The notes below the pieces were generated by a model. It made no database searches, was not told the origin of the DNA, and was given only the letters and a program-made list of their open reading frames with translations. Of a DNA stretch of 64,000 nt, positions 42,995 through 50,775 are shown one piece after another. Position numbers and translations under genes: made by a program. Source of the stretch: Chengkuizengella marina. GTDB lineage: Bacteria; Bacillota; Bacilli; Paenibacillales; KCTC-33759. The first letter of the stretch is position 1. Every line of letters begins with the position of its first letter. The stretch is taken from NCBI RefSeq assembly GCF_009910845.1, contig NZ_SIJB01000030.1, positions 62,001-126,000 on the forward strand. Direction: 5' to 3'.

Positions 42995-43231
42995 GTGAAT
43001 TTTTTAAGGGATGGACTGTCTATAGATGAGTTTAAAGTTTCTATTTTAGTAGTTATTTTGATTTTGGCTTTTGGTTTTGGAATATTTAATTACATCATAG
43101 CAGCGGATATATCCGACAACTGGTTAAATCTATTAAAAACGCTTATTTACGTAATTGCTGGGGTAAACGCTATAGAGGGGGTTTCAAAGATTGTAACAAA
43201 AATTGAGAATCACAAGGAAGAAACTACATAA
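42995..43231 (+). CDS. small two-helix holin-like membrane protein
   Basis: A 78-residue protein from GTG 42995, two bases after the RsoA-like stop, so translationally coupled. Two hydrophobic helices ('VSILVVILILAFGFGIFNYI' and 'LLKTLIYVIAGVNAI') and a charged C-terminus ('KIENHKEETT') fit a holin-type layout. A TTG nine codons earlier would extend it. The family is not recognised for certain; a small regulator or YvrJ-like role is possible. Confidence 0.6.
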   Translation: MNFLRDGLSIDEFKVSILVVILILAFGFGIFNYIIAADISDNWLNLLKTLIYVIAGVNAIEGVSKIVTKIENHKEETT

Positions 43232-43269
43232 GAAAGAGATAACTCAATGATGAAAGTAGATAAATAAGT

Positions 43270-43296
43270 AGACACATATAAAATTTATATGTGTCT
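43270..43296 (+). terminator. terminator of split-sigma operon
   Basis: AGACACATATAAA (43270-43282) and TTTATATGTGTCT (43284-43296) are exact complements, followed by ATTTGTTTTT. It ends the three-gene sigma operon. Confidence 0.8.
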
Positions 43297-43411
43297 ATTT
43301 GTTTTTAATAATTCGTTAGATATCTATATATTTTCTATCAAGTTGGAATAAAGAATGATCACATTAATCTTATTGAAAATATTATATAAAAAAATAAAAT
43401 CTGGTTTCTTT

Positions 43412-43440
43412 TTGATATCTTGTTTGGACTTTATATAGTG
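43412..43440 (+). promoter_or_regulatory. candidate promoter of the 43473 gene
   Basis: TTGATATCTTGTT (43412-43424) and ATATAGTG (43433-43440) recall the pair before the sigma operon. Read as an ordinary promoter, TTGATA and TATAGT are 16 bases apart. Confidence 0.4.
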
Positions 43441-43472
43441 TAAGATCAAAAAACTAAAAGGAGAGATTTAGA

Positions 43473-44072
43473 ATGCAATATCAACTGAAAATTCGTATTG
43501 ATTGCAATTATCTGGATGAGATTTACAAAAATAATCAGGAGATTGTTTTAATGAAGGGAGCAGGTGAACCTACTGTTGCTTGGATTTCCTTTAAGCCATT
43601 TGAAGAAAATACTATAACTTGGGATGAAAACTATAGTGTTTATGCTTCGGGTACAGAGATTGAAGATGGGGCTACAATCAACAAACTGTCTGAACGAAGT
43701 GCTGTGGAAGAAGATTCATATACATTTGAAAATGGATGTTTTAAACTAGCATCATCTTCTCTTGATCTTAAACCTGGTTCATTTGGAATCATCAATAATT
43801 TCGATGAAAATCTTACGTTTGGTTTGGCACAGGATGTTACAGTACACAATAAAACAACTGAAGGAGCCCCTCTTAATGCTGTAAGGGCATCTAAAGGTCA
43901 GTGTATTCAATTAACACCTTTTGAAGATGTTGTAGTTTTTCTACAAAATACGGTAAATACAGGATCAGTTCACTCATTAACTTCCACTTGTAATAAGACG
44001 AAAATAGAATTTGGTGGTAATGATAAGACAGCAGAGATAGTATATGATGGAATTCATTTTAATAAAATCTAA
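43473..44072 (+). CDS. signal-less protein of unknown function, possible effector
   Basis: A 199-residue, slightly acidic, beta-rich protein. Landmarks are 'EIVLMKGAGEPTVAWISFKPF', given in part, 'SSLDLKPGSFGIINNFDENL', given in part, and 'KGQCIQLTPFEDVVVFLQN'. There is no signal peptide or membrane helix. I do not recognise the family. AAGGAG precedes the ATG, and a promoter resembling that of the sigma operon lies just upstream. Its place between sigma factor, signal-less metalloprotease and holin/amidase genes suggests a protein released by the cassette rather than by Sec, which is inference. Confidence 0.6.
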   Translation: MQYQLKIRIDCNYLDEIYKNNQEIVLMKGAGEPTVAWISFKPFEENTITWDENYSVYASGTEIEDGATINKLSERSAVEEDSYTFENGCFKLASSSLDLKPGSFGIINNFDENLTFGLAQDVTVHNKTTEGAPLNAVRASKGQCIQLTPFEDVVVFLQNTVNTGSVHSLTSTCNKTKIEFGGNDKTAEIVYDGIHFNKI

Positions 44073-44104
44073 TCCGCTCAGTAGAGTTTTAATATAAAGG
44101 AGCA

Positions 44105-45163
44105 ATGTTAATGAAGTCAATAGTTGATTATGATTGTGCACCAACACCAATTGATTGGAGTTGGAAATTGGAAAATAATGAAGTTTATTATGACAATAAT
44201 TGTACAGATTATAAAGATCATTGGAACGAAGCAGCACTAGCTTGGACATATTCAGGAAGTCCTGTAAATTTAACTCTTGTGGATTCAGATGCTGCAGTAA
44301 TTTCAGTAAATGAAGTTGATGAGGTAGATGTTACTTGGGATGGAATAACTTATCCAGTTCCATCCTCACAAAAAAAAATATGTATTCTCAATAAGAATCC
44401 AATAGAAAGAAATGCAGATGTTTATGATTATGAAACAATTGTAGGTGTGGCTACTCATGAGTTGGGACATGCTCTTGGTCTTGATCATCATGAGGATAAC
44501 AATTGTTCGGTTATGTATGGAGCCACTAGTGGGAGAGAAAAAACTACACCTCAAGATGCTGATAAAAATGCTATAAAAAGTTTATACAATTATGATAGTA
44601 TTGATGGAAAATCTTATATTGTCATGCATGCCAGTTGGAGTAGAAAATATAGCATCGACAGACCTAAAGAGCTTCGAAATCTTTATGATGATGCAGATCT
44701 TGTCATTTGTGGAGAAGTAATTGAAGAGCATGGCTCTACCCCACCAGATAATATAGAAGATTTTCATGCGTACTTTACTAGATCAAAAATCCAGATTGGA
44801 GATATATTAAAAGATCTAGATAATAATGCAAAAGGTGATAATATTTTGGTTCACCAAATGGGCGGGCAAAGTTGTGAACATTTTGTAAAGCATGCTGAAA
44901 CTACTCATTTACGCTCTGGTGAAAAAGCACTTATATTTCTTAAAAAATCAAAAGATGGCAGTTTTTATTACCCAATAAATGAAGATCACAGTATTTTTAT
45001 GTTTCATAAAGAAGACGAATTGGTACATTTGAAAACAAAAAAATATTTTTCTTTCATGTATTTCCTTGTTAATTTTATCTTTAATTGTAATAATGATACA
45101 AGAGAACGAAGTACCATTAATTGTAATAATTATTCAAGAGAGCAAATTAAAAGAAAAATTTAA
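44105..45163 (+). CDS. matrixin-type zinc metalloprotease without signal peptide
   Basis: A 352-residue protein. Residues about 15-165 form a metzincin domain: zinc motif 'HELGHALGLDHH' (H118, E119, H122, H128) followed by Met-turn 'CSVMYG'. Residues about 170-320 are a second beta-rich domain ('DADLVICGEVIEEHG', 'IQIGDILKD', 'GEKALIFLKKS'). A Cys/Asn-rich tail with two 'NCNN' motifs closes the protein. No signal or pro-peptide is seen, odd for a family that acts outside cells. It follows the 43473 gene by 32 bases, in the same operon, and a terminator follows. Confidence 0.8.
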   Translation: MLMKSIVDYDCAPTPIDWSWKLENNEVYYDNNCTDYKDHWNEAALAWTYSGSPVNLTLVDSDAAVISVNEVDEVDVTWDGITYPVPSSQKKICILNKNPIERNADVYDYETIVGVATHELGHALGLDHHEDNNCSVMYGATSGREKTTPQDADKNAIKSLYNYDSIDGKSYIVMHASWSRKYSIDRPKELRNLYDDADLVICGEVIEEHGSTPPDNIEDFHAYFTRSKIQIGDILKDLDNNAKGDNILVHQMGGQSCEHFVKHAETTHLRSGEKALIFLKKSKDGSFYYPINEDHSIFMFHKEDELVHLKTKKYFSFMYFLVNFIFNCNNDTRERSTINCNNYSREQIKRKI

Positions 45164-45220
45164 ATACAGGAGTACACCAGTAGAAAAGATCTACTTTTTA
45201 TTTTGCTGGTACTCATTCAA

Positions 45221-45250
45221 AAGAGTAGTTTAGAATAACTACTCTTTTTT
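45221..45250 (+). terminator. terminator after metalloprotease gene
   Basis: AAGAGTAGTT (45221-45230) and AACTACTCTT (45237-45246) form a 10-bp stem followed by TTTTTT. No strong promoter separates it from the XhlA-like gene at 45276, so the lysis genes may depend on read-through. Confidence 0.8.
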
Positions 45251-45275
45251 ATCACACTGAAGGAATTGGTATGAA

Positions 45276-45569
45276 ATGGAGATTCAAAATGCTGAAAGAT
45301 TAGCTAGTGTTGAAACAGAAATTAAATCATTGAAAGAAGTTGTTATAAAAGTGGACAACAAGTTAGTTGACTGGAGCAAAAACTATGTACCACGATCAGA
45401 ATTAACAGAGATGTTAAAAGCTAGAGATAAAGATATTAGTGACTTGAATATTGAAATCAAGAATTTGAGATTAGATAAAAGGGACAACAAAGCGCTGTAT
45501 CCTGCCTGGTCTGGTGTAGTCGTAGCTTTATTAGCTATACTAATAACCATTTTTTATGGGATGAAATAA
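45276..45569 (+). CDS. XhlA-like hemolysin/holin-associated protein
   Basis: A 97-residue protein with an N-terminal coiled coil ('ERLASVETEIKSLKEVV'), a central charged region and one C-terminal membrane helix ('WSGVVVALLAILITIFYGM'). This is the layout of XhlA, the PBSX protein that works with holin XhlB and amidase XlyA in host lysis. AAGGAA precedes the ATG. It is followed 59 bases later by an amidase gene, matching the PBSX order. Confidence 0.75.
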   Translation: MEIQNAERLASVETEIKSLKEVVIKVDNKLVDWSKNYVPRSELTEMLKARDKDISDLNIEIKNLRLDKRDNKALYPAWSGVVVALLAILITIFYGMK

Positions 45570-45628
45570 TCAATCTGAGTATATTAGGTAAGCTTTGTTT
45601 TACCTTATCTAAGAAAGGAATAACAAAT

Positions 45629-46405
45629 TTGAGTTTCAAAATAAAATATCCTATTACTAAAAAATACCTCACAACAGGAACAAAAAGACGCTCAGGAATC
45701 ATGCTCGCAAAATTGGAATTTATTGTTGCTCACGATACGGGTAATGATGGATCAACAGCCCTACAAAATATTAATTATTATGAAAATTCAAAAAATACAA
45801 TTAGTGCTTCAGCTCATATATTTGTGGATGATAAAGGGATTTATGAATGTATCCCTTTACTTACTGGACCTCCAGAAAAGGCATGGCATGTACAATATCA
45901 AAAGCCTATAGATAATGAATTGTTTGGCGATGATGCCAATGATATTGCTGCTGGAGTAGAACTTTGTTATTCAAATAATCATGGAAATATTAATAATGAA
46001 GATGCTTATAAAAGATATGTTTGGGTTTTAGCTTATCTTTGCTACAAATTTGGATTAGATCCAGCTAAAAAAATCATAGGTCATCACATATTAGACCCAA
46101 AACGGAAGACAGACCCACAAAATGCTTTTTTAAAAATGGAAAAATCATATGAACAGTTTTTGCAAGATGTAGTAATCGAGTATTTTGAATGTTTATCTAA
46201 ACAGGAGACTTTAATGAAATTAGAAGGTTGGAAACTACAAGTTGCTCTAGATTCATTAAATAATTTAAGTAAAAAAGGTTTGTTGAGTAACGTAGAAAAA
46301 TGGAAAGAGAAAGTTATTGAGTGTCCAGAACAAATCATAAAAGAAATGCCATGGTTATTTTTTGTGATGTTAGATCGAATAAGTCAAAATATAAGAAAGG
46401 AGTAG
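45629..46405 (+). CDS. N-acetylmuramoyl-L-alanine amidase
   Basis: A 258-residue amidase_2 protein of the CwlA/XlyA type. 'FIVAHDTGNDG' supplies the first zinc His, 'SAHIFVDDKGIYECIPL' and 'AWHVQY' follow, and 'IIGHHILDPKRKTDP' holds the second His and the catalytic Lys/Asp region. Residues about 180-258 form a helical C-terminal domain without an obvious LysM or SH3 repeat. There is no signal peptide, as in phage endolysins that need a holin. TTG 45629 follows AAAGGA. Confidence 0.85.
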   Translation: MSFKIKYPITKKYLTTGTKRRSGIMLAKLEFIVAHDTGNDGSTALQNINYYENSKNTISASAHIFVDDKGIYECIPLLTGPPEKAWHVQYQKPIDNELFGDDANDIAAGVELCYSNNHGNINNEDAYKRYVWVLAYLCYKFGLDPAKKIIGHHILDPKRKTDPQNAFLKMEKSYEQFLQDVVIEYFECLSKQETLMKLEGWKLQVALDSLNNLSKKGLLSNVEKWKEKVIECPEQIIKEMPWLFFVMLDRISQNIRKE

Positions 46406-46411
46406 GAAACA

Positions 46412-46780
46412 ATGGAAACAATGTGGATTATAATCGTTAGTGTTACAATTATTGCTATCGGATTCTTTGTATACCCATTTTTACAACGTAAAGGATACGT
46501 GACTGTAGATTCAATTCATTTAACTGATCAGCTTTTATTATTTATAAAAATCATTTTGGACAAAACTTCAAATTATCATAATTTGAAATTAGTATTGAAT
46601 TCTATACGAGATGTATTGAAGTATGTAGATCAATTACAAAATAAAAATATTGAATATAAAAAGCAGTTGACTAAATCTATGATCACGGATGAATTAATTG
46701 GACTAGATATTGAAATTGATTACGAGAATGAGTTATTGATTGATATGATTGTTGACAATTCATTTAAATTTGTAAAGTAA
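46412..46780 (+). CDS. holin-like protein with one N-terminal helix (LLH-type layout)
   Basis: A 122-residue protein with an N-terminal membrane helix ('MWIIIVSVTIIAIGFFVYPF') and a mainly helical cytoplasmic remainder. The layout recalls LL-H-type holins (superfamily VI), although the family match is not certain. AAGGAGT precedes the ATG, six bases after the amidase stop, so the two are translated together. It is the last gene of the cassette. Confidence 0.55.
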   Translation: METMWIIIVSVTIIAIGFFVYPFLQRKGYVTVDSIHLTDQLLLFIKIILDKTSNYHNLKLVLNSIRDVLKYVDQLQNKNIEYKKQLTKSMITDELIGLDIEIDYENELLIDMIVDNSFKFVK

Positions 46781-46786
46781 AGAAAA

Positions 46787-46826
46787 CCCCCCTATACTAT
46801 TGTTTAATCCTCGGATATAAGGGGGG
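46787..46826. terminator. hairpin closing the lysis cassette
   Basis: CCCCCC (46787-46792) and GGGGGG (46821-46826), extended by TAT/ATA pairs. There is no T run on the plus strand; on the minus strand TTTTCTTT follows. Probably a transcript-end hairpin. Confidence 0.5.
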
Positions 46827-47019
46827 CTACCAACTGTTAAAATGATGTATAACTCTTTTGAGATATAAATCTGTTTTAATTTAGTTTCATAAAAATCTAA
46901 TAAGGTTTAAGTAATCTTTATATCTATGTCTTCCATTTACTTGACTTTCCTTTTTTTTTGATTGACAATTTAATGAATAACCTAATTTAATATGAACCAT
47001 ATATAAAGGAGAGAATACG

Positions 47020-47379
47020 ATGTCTTTAACAGTTTATGAATACTCAAGATGTGGCACTTGTCGAAAAGCAATCAAATGGTTTAAAGAAAAAAATATAGAT
47101 ATTAAATTAATACCGATTGTGGAAGAACCTCCTTCTGCATCAGAAATTTCAGAACTTATACAAAAAAGTGGTTTAGATATTAAAAAGTTCTTTAATACAT
47201 CAGGTCAAGTTTATAAAGAAATGAAATTGAAAGATAAACTTCCATCTATGATTGAAGAAGAAAAGATTAAATTGTTAGCTTCTAATGGAAAATTACTAAA
47301 AAGACCAATCGTTACAGATGGTGATAAAGTAACAGTAGGATTTAAAGAAGAAACGTTTCAAGAGGTATGGAATAATTAA
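47020..47379 (+). CDS. ArsC/Spx family protein
   Basis: A 119-residue thioredoxin-fold protein. It begins 'TVYEYSRCGTCRKAIKWFKE' with a CxxC redox site at about 11-14, then 'FNTSGQVYKEM' and 'LLKRPIVTDGDKVTVGF', the ArsC/Spx family landmarks. It is closest in layout to the YusI/arsenate reductase-like branch. The actual substrate is uncertain: arsenate reductase, regulator and thiol reductase are all possible. AAGGAGAG precedes the ATG. It is monocistronic. Confidence 0.85.
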   Translation: MSLTVYEYSRCGTCRKAIKWFKEKNIDIKLIPIVEEPPSASEISELIQKSGLDIKKFFNTSGQVYKEMKLKDKLPSMIEEEKIKLLASNGKLLKRPIVTDGDKVTVGFKEETFQEVWNN

Positions 47380-47424
47380 TCCCTATTAAAGGATTTACTT
47401 TATTTAGAGGCAGGTGTTGAGCTT

Positions 47425-48549
47425 TTGGAGGTTCAAAATCAGAATGGAAGCAACAAAGAAAACAAACGAAATCCAATGTGGTTGCTGGGTGCAGTTGGAG
47501 TCTTTTTGTTAGGTGCTGGGAAAAATATTTTTTTAGTTTTAAAATCAGTGAAATTTGCAGGTCCTTTAATCTCAATGTTCATTTCAATAGGTGCTTATGC
47601 ACTTATTTTTCCACTCGAATTTGCGATTGGACTTGTCATCATGTTATTGATTCATGAGTTAGGTCATGTCGCAGCAGCTAAACAAAAGGGATTACCTGTA
47701 TCTGCCCCTTTATTTATACCTTTTTTAGGAGCATTGATTGCAATGAAAAGAAATCCAAGAGATGCAGTAACAGAAGCTTACATTGCTATTGGCGGTCCTA
47801 TTTTAGGAACAGCAGGAGCTTTTGTAGTGTATTTATTAGGCTCTAATATGGATGGGGAGTGGGGACAACTCCTTTTAGTCATTGCTTACGTAGGATTTTT
47901 ATTAAACTTGGTCAACTTATTGCCAATTCATCCTTTGGACGGTGGAAGAATTGCTACAGCGGTAACTAGATGGTTATGGTTAGCTGGATTAATCGGTGGT
48001 TTAGTTGTCATCATCTTCTTTTTACAAAGTCCTTTATTCTTTATCATATGGGCTTTATTTGCTTGGGAGTTATTTCAAAAGTACGTGAAAAGAAAAGGGA
48101 AAGGCAGAAATGCAGAGGTTGGTGCTAAAATTGATGTTCCGGTAGAATTACTATTAGATAAAGGGTTTATTATTCCAGAGGGTACTGAGAGGTTGAACCA
48201 TTTATTATCCATCCTCCAACAAGAAATTGCCTTCCGTACATTCTCTACATTAGATGGACAACAAAAAGTGTCCATATTGTGGAATGAGATTGGCTTGAAT
48301 CAGTCTATAGATCTTCCATCCCAAGGGATCATTAAAAAAGTGGAAGTAAGTCAAATCGAAAATGTACAAAAGGAATCAGGCAGGATTATAAGAATCCATT
48401 GTTTGATCCAATCTGAGCAATACGAACCTGATGATTATTATAATGTACCTTTGGATACTAGGTGGAGATTCGGTTTAGCTTATGGAGTTTTAGCTATATT
48501 TTTAGGTTATATGATGTATGTGACATCTATACAGGGTGGGCATATTTAA
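47425..48549 (+). CDS. site-2 protease family protein (M50-like)
   Basis: A 374-residue membrane protein with about six helices. The zinc site 'LLIHELGHVAAAKQKG' (HExxH) is near residue 79, and the third ligand lies in 'NLLPIHPLDGGRIATAV' near 175, as in S2P-type intramembrane proteases. The soluble segment after residue 230 could be a regulatory domain, and a final hydrophobic helix ends the chain. TTG 47425 is the start; GGCAGGTG lies 13 bases upstream, rather far. It overlaps no other verified gene, and an aminotransferase gene follows by 28 bases. Confidence 0.82.
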   Translation: MEVQNQNGSNKENKRNPMWLLGAVGVFLLGAGKNIFLVLKSVKFAGPLISMFISIGAYALIFPLEFAIGLVIMLLIHELGHVAAAKQKGLPVSAPLFIPFLGALIAMKRNPRDAVTEAYIAIGGPILGTAGAFVVYLLGSNMDGEWGQLLLVIAYVGFLLNLVNLLPIHPLDGGRIATAVTRWLWLAGLIGGLVVIIFFLQSPLFFIIWALFAWELFQKYVKRKGKGRNAEVGAKIDVPVELLLDKGFIIPEGTERLNHLLSILQQEIAFRTFSTLDGQQKVSILWNEIGLNQSIDLPSQGIIKKVEVSQIENVQKESGRIIRIHCLIQSEQYEPDDYYNVPLDTRWRFGLAYGVLAIFLGYMMYVTSIQGGHI

Positions 48550-48577
48550 GAAAAACACAAAAGTGAGGTTTGATCGA

Positions 48578-49750
48578 ATGAAAATATCTGGCTCTGATCG
48601 ATTAAATAATTTGGGTTCGGCTATTTTTACTGAACTCGCTGAATGGAAAGAACAAGTTATAAAATCAGGGATAGATGTAATCGATTTAGGAATTGGAAGT
48701 CCCGATCTTCCTCCCTCTGCTAAAGTGATTCAGACACTTCATGAAGCCATTGATAATTCAAATCTTTACGGGTATCCCATGTCAGAAGGGAACTTAGACT
48801 TAAGGGTAACAGTCTCGAAGTGGTATCAATATCGATTTAATGTAGTGTTGGATGCACATACAGAAGTACTTACATTAATGGGATCTCAGGATGGTTTGGC
48901 ACATCTAGCAATGGCAATTTGTAATCCAGGGGATATTGTCTTAGTCCCCGACCCAGGATATCCAATATACAGTGCTAGTTTAGAACTTGCAGGGGTCAAA
49001 CCTTACTTTGTTCCTCTTCAGGAGGAACATGACTTCTTACCTCAGTTAGAGAAAATACCAGATTCAATTTTAAAACAAGCTAAGTTTATGATACTGAACT
49101 ATCCTAGTAATCCTTTAGCAGCAGTAACGGATCTAGCCTTTTTTGAGAGATGGGTAAATTGGGCAAAAGAGCATGAAATACTCGTTGTCCACGATTTAGC
49201 TTATTCAGAAATGGCCTTTGATGGATTTAAACCACCAAGTGTACTTGAAGTCAAAGGAGCTAAAGAGATCGCTGTTGAATTTCATTCCATGTCTAAAGCA
49301 TTTAATATGGCTGGTTGTAGAATTGGGTTTTTAGTAGGTCATTCTGACGTGGTAAGTGCATTAAAGATAATAAAATCGAATATTGACTACGGTGTATTTA
49401 TACCTGTTCAAAAAGCGGCTATTGCAGCATTAGAAGAAGATATGAACAATAATGAGTCAGTTGCTATTCATTATGAAAAACGTAGAAACTTGATGGTTAA
49501 TGGTCTTGCTGACATTGGTTGGCATATTAAAAAGCCAAAAGCGTCAATGTTTATATGGGCTAAAATTCCTAAAGGCTGGACTTCTCGGCAATTTGCCAAT
49601 GAATTACTTTTTTCTGAAGGGGTGGTAGTCATCCCAGGAGATGCTTTCGGAAGCCAAGGGGAAGGCTACGTTAGAATAGCGCTAGTGCATAACGAAGAAG
49701 TGTTATTAGAAGCAGTTGAGAGAATGGGTAGATTTTTTGATAAGAGATAG
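48578..49750 (+). CDS. class I/II aminotransferase
   Basis: A 390-residue PLP enzyme of the LL-diaminopimelate / aspartate aminotransferase-like group. 'IDLGIGSPDLPP', 'GSQDGLAHLAMAICNPGD', 'NYPSNPLAAV', 'HDLAYSEMAFDG' and the PLP lysine in 'FHSMSKAFNMAGCRIGF' near residue 235 are all conserved. ATG 48578 is preferred over a GTG 14 codons earlier that overlaps the protease gene, because it gives the usual family length. The substrate cannot be fixed from sequence. Confidence 0.87.
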   Translation: MKISGSDRLNNLGSAIFTELAEWKEQVIKSGIDVIDLGIGSPDLPPSAKVIQTLHEAIDNSNLYGYPMSEGNLDLRVTVSKWYQYRFNVVLDAHTEVLTLMGSQDGLAHLAMAICNPGDIVLVPDPGYPIYSASLELAGVKPYFVPLQEEHDFLPQLEKIPDSILKQAKFMILNYPSNPLAAVTDLAFFERWVNWAKEHEILVVHDLAYSEMAFDGFKPPSVLEVKGAKEIAVEFHSMSKAFNMAGCRIGFLVGHSDVVSALKIIKSNIDYGVFIPVQKAAIAALEEDMNNNESVAIHYEKRRNLMVNGLADIGWHIKKPKASMFIWAKIPKGWTSRQFANELLFSEGVVVIPGDAFGSQGEGYVRIALVHNEEVLLEAVERMGRFFDKR

Positions 49751-49771
49751 TGTAAGTGGAAAGAAAGGACT

Positions 49772-50629
49772 TTATTCATTTTTATAAAAAACGTTGAATT
49801 TATTCCATACATCTTCTAATGCATTTAATTTGTGATCAAAATCATCTTTTTTTTCTTTTCCAGTAAAGATAATTAAAGCATTAATTAAACTTAATGGTGC
49901 AACAAATGAATCGATAAATGTTGGCATTTGACTTGTTGCTGTTAATGAAACGTCTGCATGTTGAATTAGTGGTGACATAAGGTTATCTGTTAATGCGATT
50001 GTTATTGCACCTTTTTCTTTTGCATAAGAAAAAATATCAACAGTGTTTTTAGTGTAACGTGTATAACTAATACCTATCACTAAGTCGTCACTTTGCAAAT
50101 CATATAATAGGTCTGTATTTTCTTTAACAGATTCAATTATTTCAACATGATCTAGCATCATTTTCAAATAATAATGCATAAATAATCCTAATGCTACTGC
50201 ACTTCGATTTGCTACGATATACACTTTTTTTGCTTTTAATAAATATTCAACTGCTTGATGAAAGCTATTGGTATCTAAATTTTCCATGGTTAATTGAATA
50301 TTCCCCATATCCTCCTTAAAGATTTGAGAAATTCCTTGATCATTCTCACCGTACACCTGGTTAGACAGCTTAAGTCTCTCAGCTGTTGATAGTTGTTGTT
50401 GCACTGACGTTTGAATATGACGTTGAAATTCAGGATAGCCTGAAAAACCTAGAAAAGTTGCAAATCGAACAATCGTTGCATCACTGACCTCCACCAATTT
50501 TGCCAATTCCCCTACGTTATGAAAAGGTACATGATTTGGATTTTTCAAAATGTACTGCGCAATTTTTAATTGTGATCTGCTCATTGATGACATTTTCTCT
50601 GAGATGACTTTATACACATTAATATCCAT
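49772..50629 (-). CDS. RpiR/MurR family transcriptional regulator
   Basis: A 285-residue regulator with an N-terminal RpiR helix-turn-helix ('FHNVGELAKLVEVSDATIVRF') and a C-terminal SIS sugar-isomerase-like sensing domain ('VYIVANRSAVALG', 'LVIGISYTRYTKNTVDI', 'TIALTDNLMSP'). Family members control sugar-phosphate or amino-sugar metabolism. It lies between two aminotransferases, one of which (50776-52161) is on the same strand upstream. Its target is unknown. Confidence 0.88.
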   Translation of the reverse strand: MDINVYKVISEKMSSMSRSQLKIAQYILKNPNHVPFHNVGELAKLVEVSDATIVRFATFLGFSGYPEFQRHIQTSVQQQLSTAERLKLSNQVYGENDQGISQIFKEDMGNIQLTMENLDTNSFHQAVEYLLKAKKVYIVANRSAVALGLFMHYYLKMMLDHVEIIESVKENTDLLYDLQSDDLVIGISYTRYTKNTVDIFSYAKEKGAITIALTDNLMSPLIQHADVSLTATSQMPTFIDSFVAPLSLINALIIFTGKEKKDDFDHKLNALEDVWNKFNVFYKNE

Positions 50630-50775
50630 GTTAAACCTCTTTCTATTATTACTAGAAAGTAACCATTTTCTTCAGTTTACCTTAATATGTTGCTGTTTGC
50701 ATCTACAAAATGAAAGCAGGGCTTCACTCTTTGATTAGATAGAAACCCTACTCATGATACAGGACACGTATGTTT

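Noticed and set aside
42119-46780. Complete prophage
   Set aside because: Lysis-type genes are present, but there is no integrase, terminase, capsid or tail gene and no attachment-site repeat was seen.
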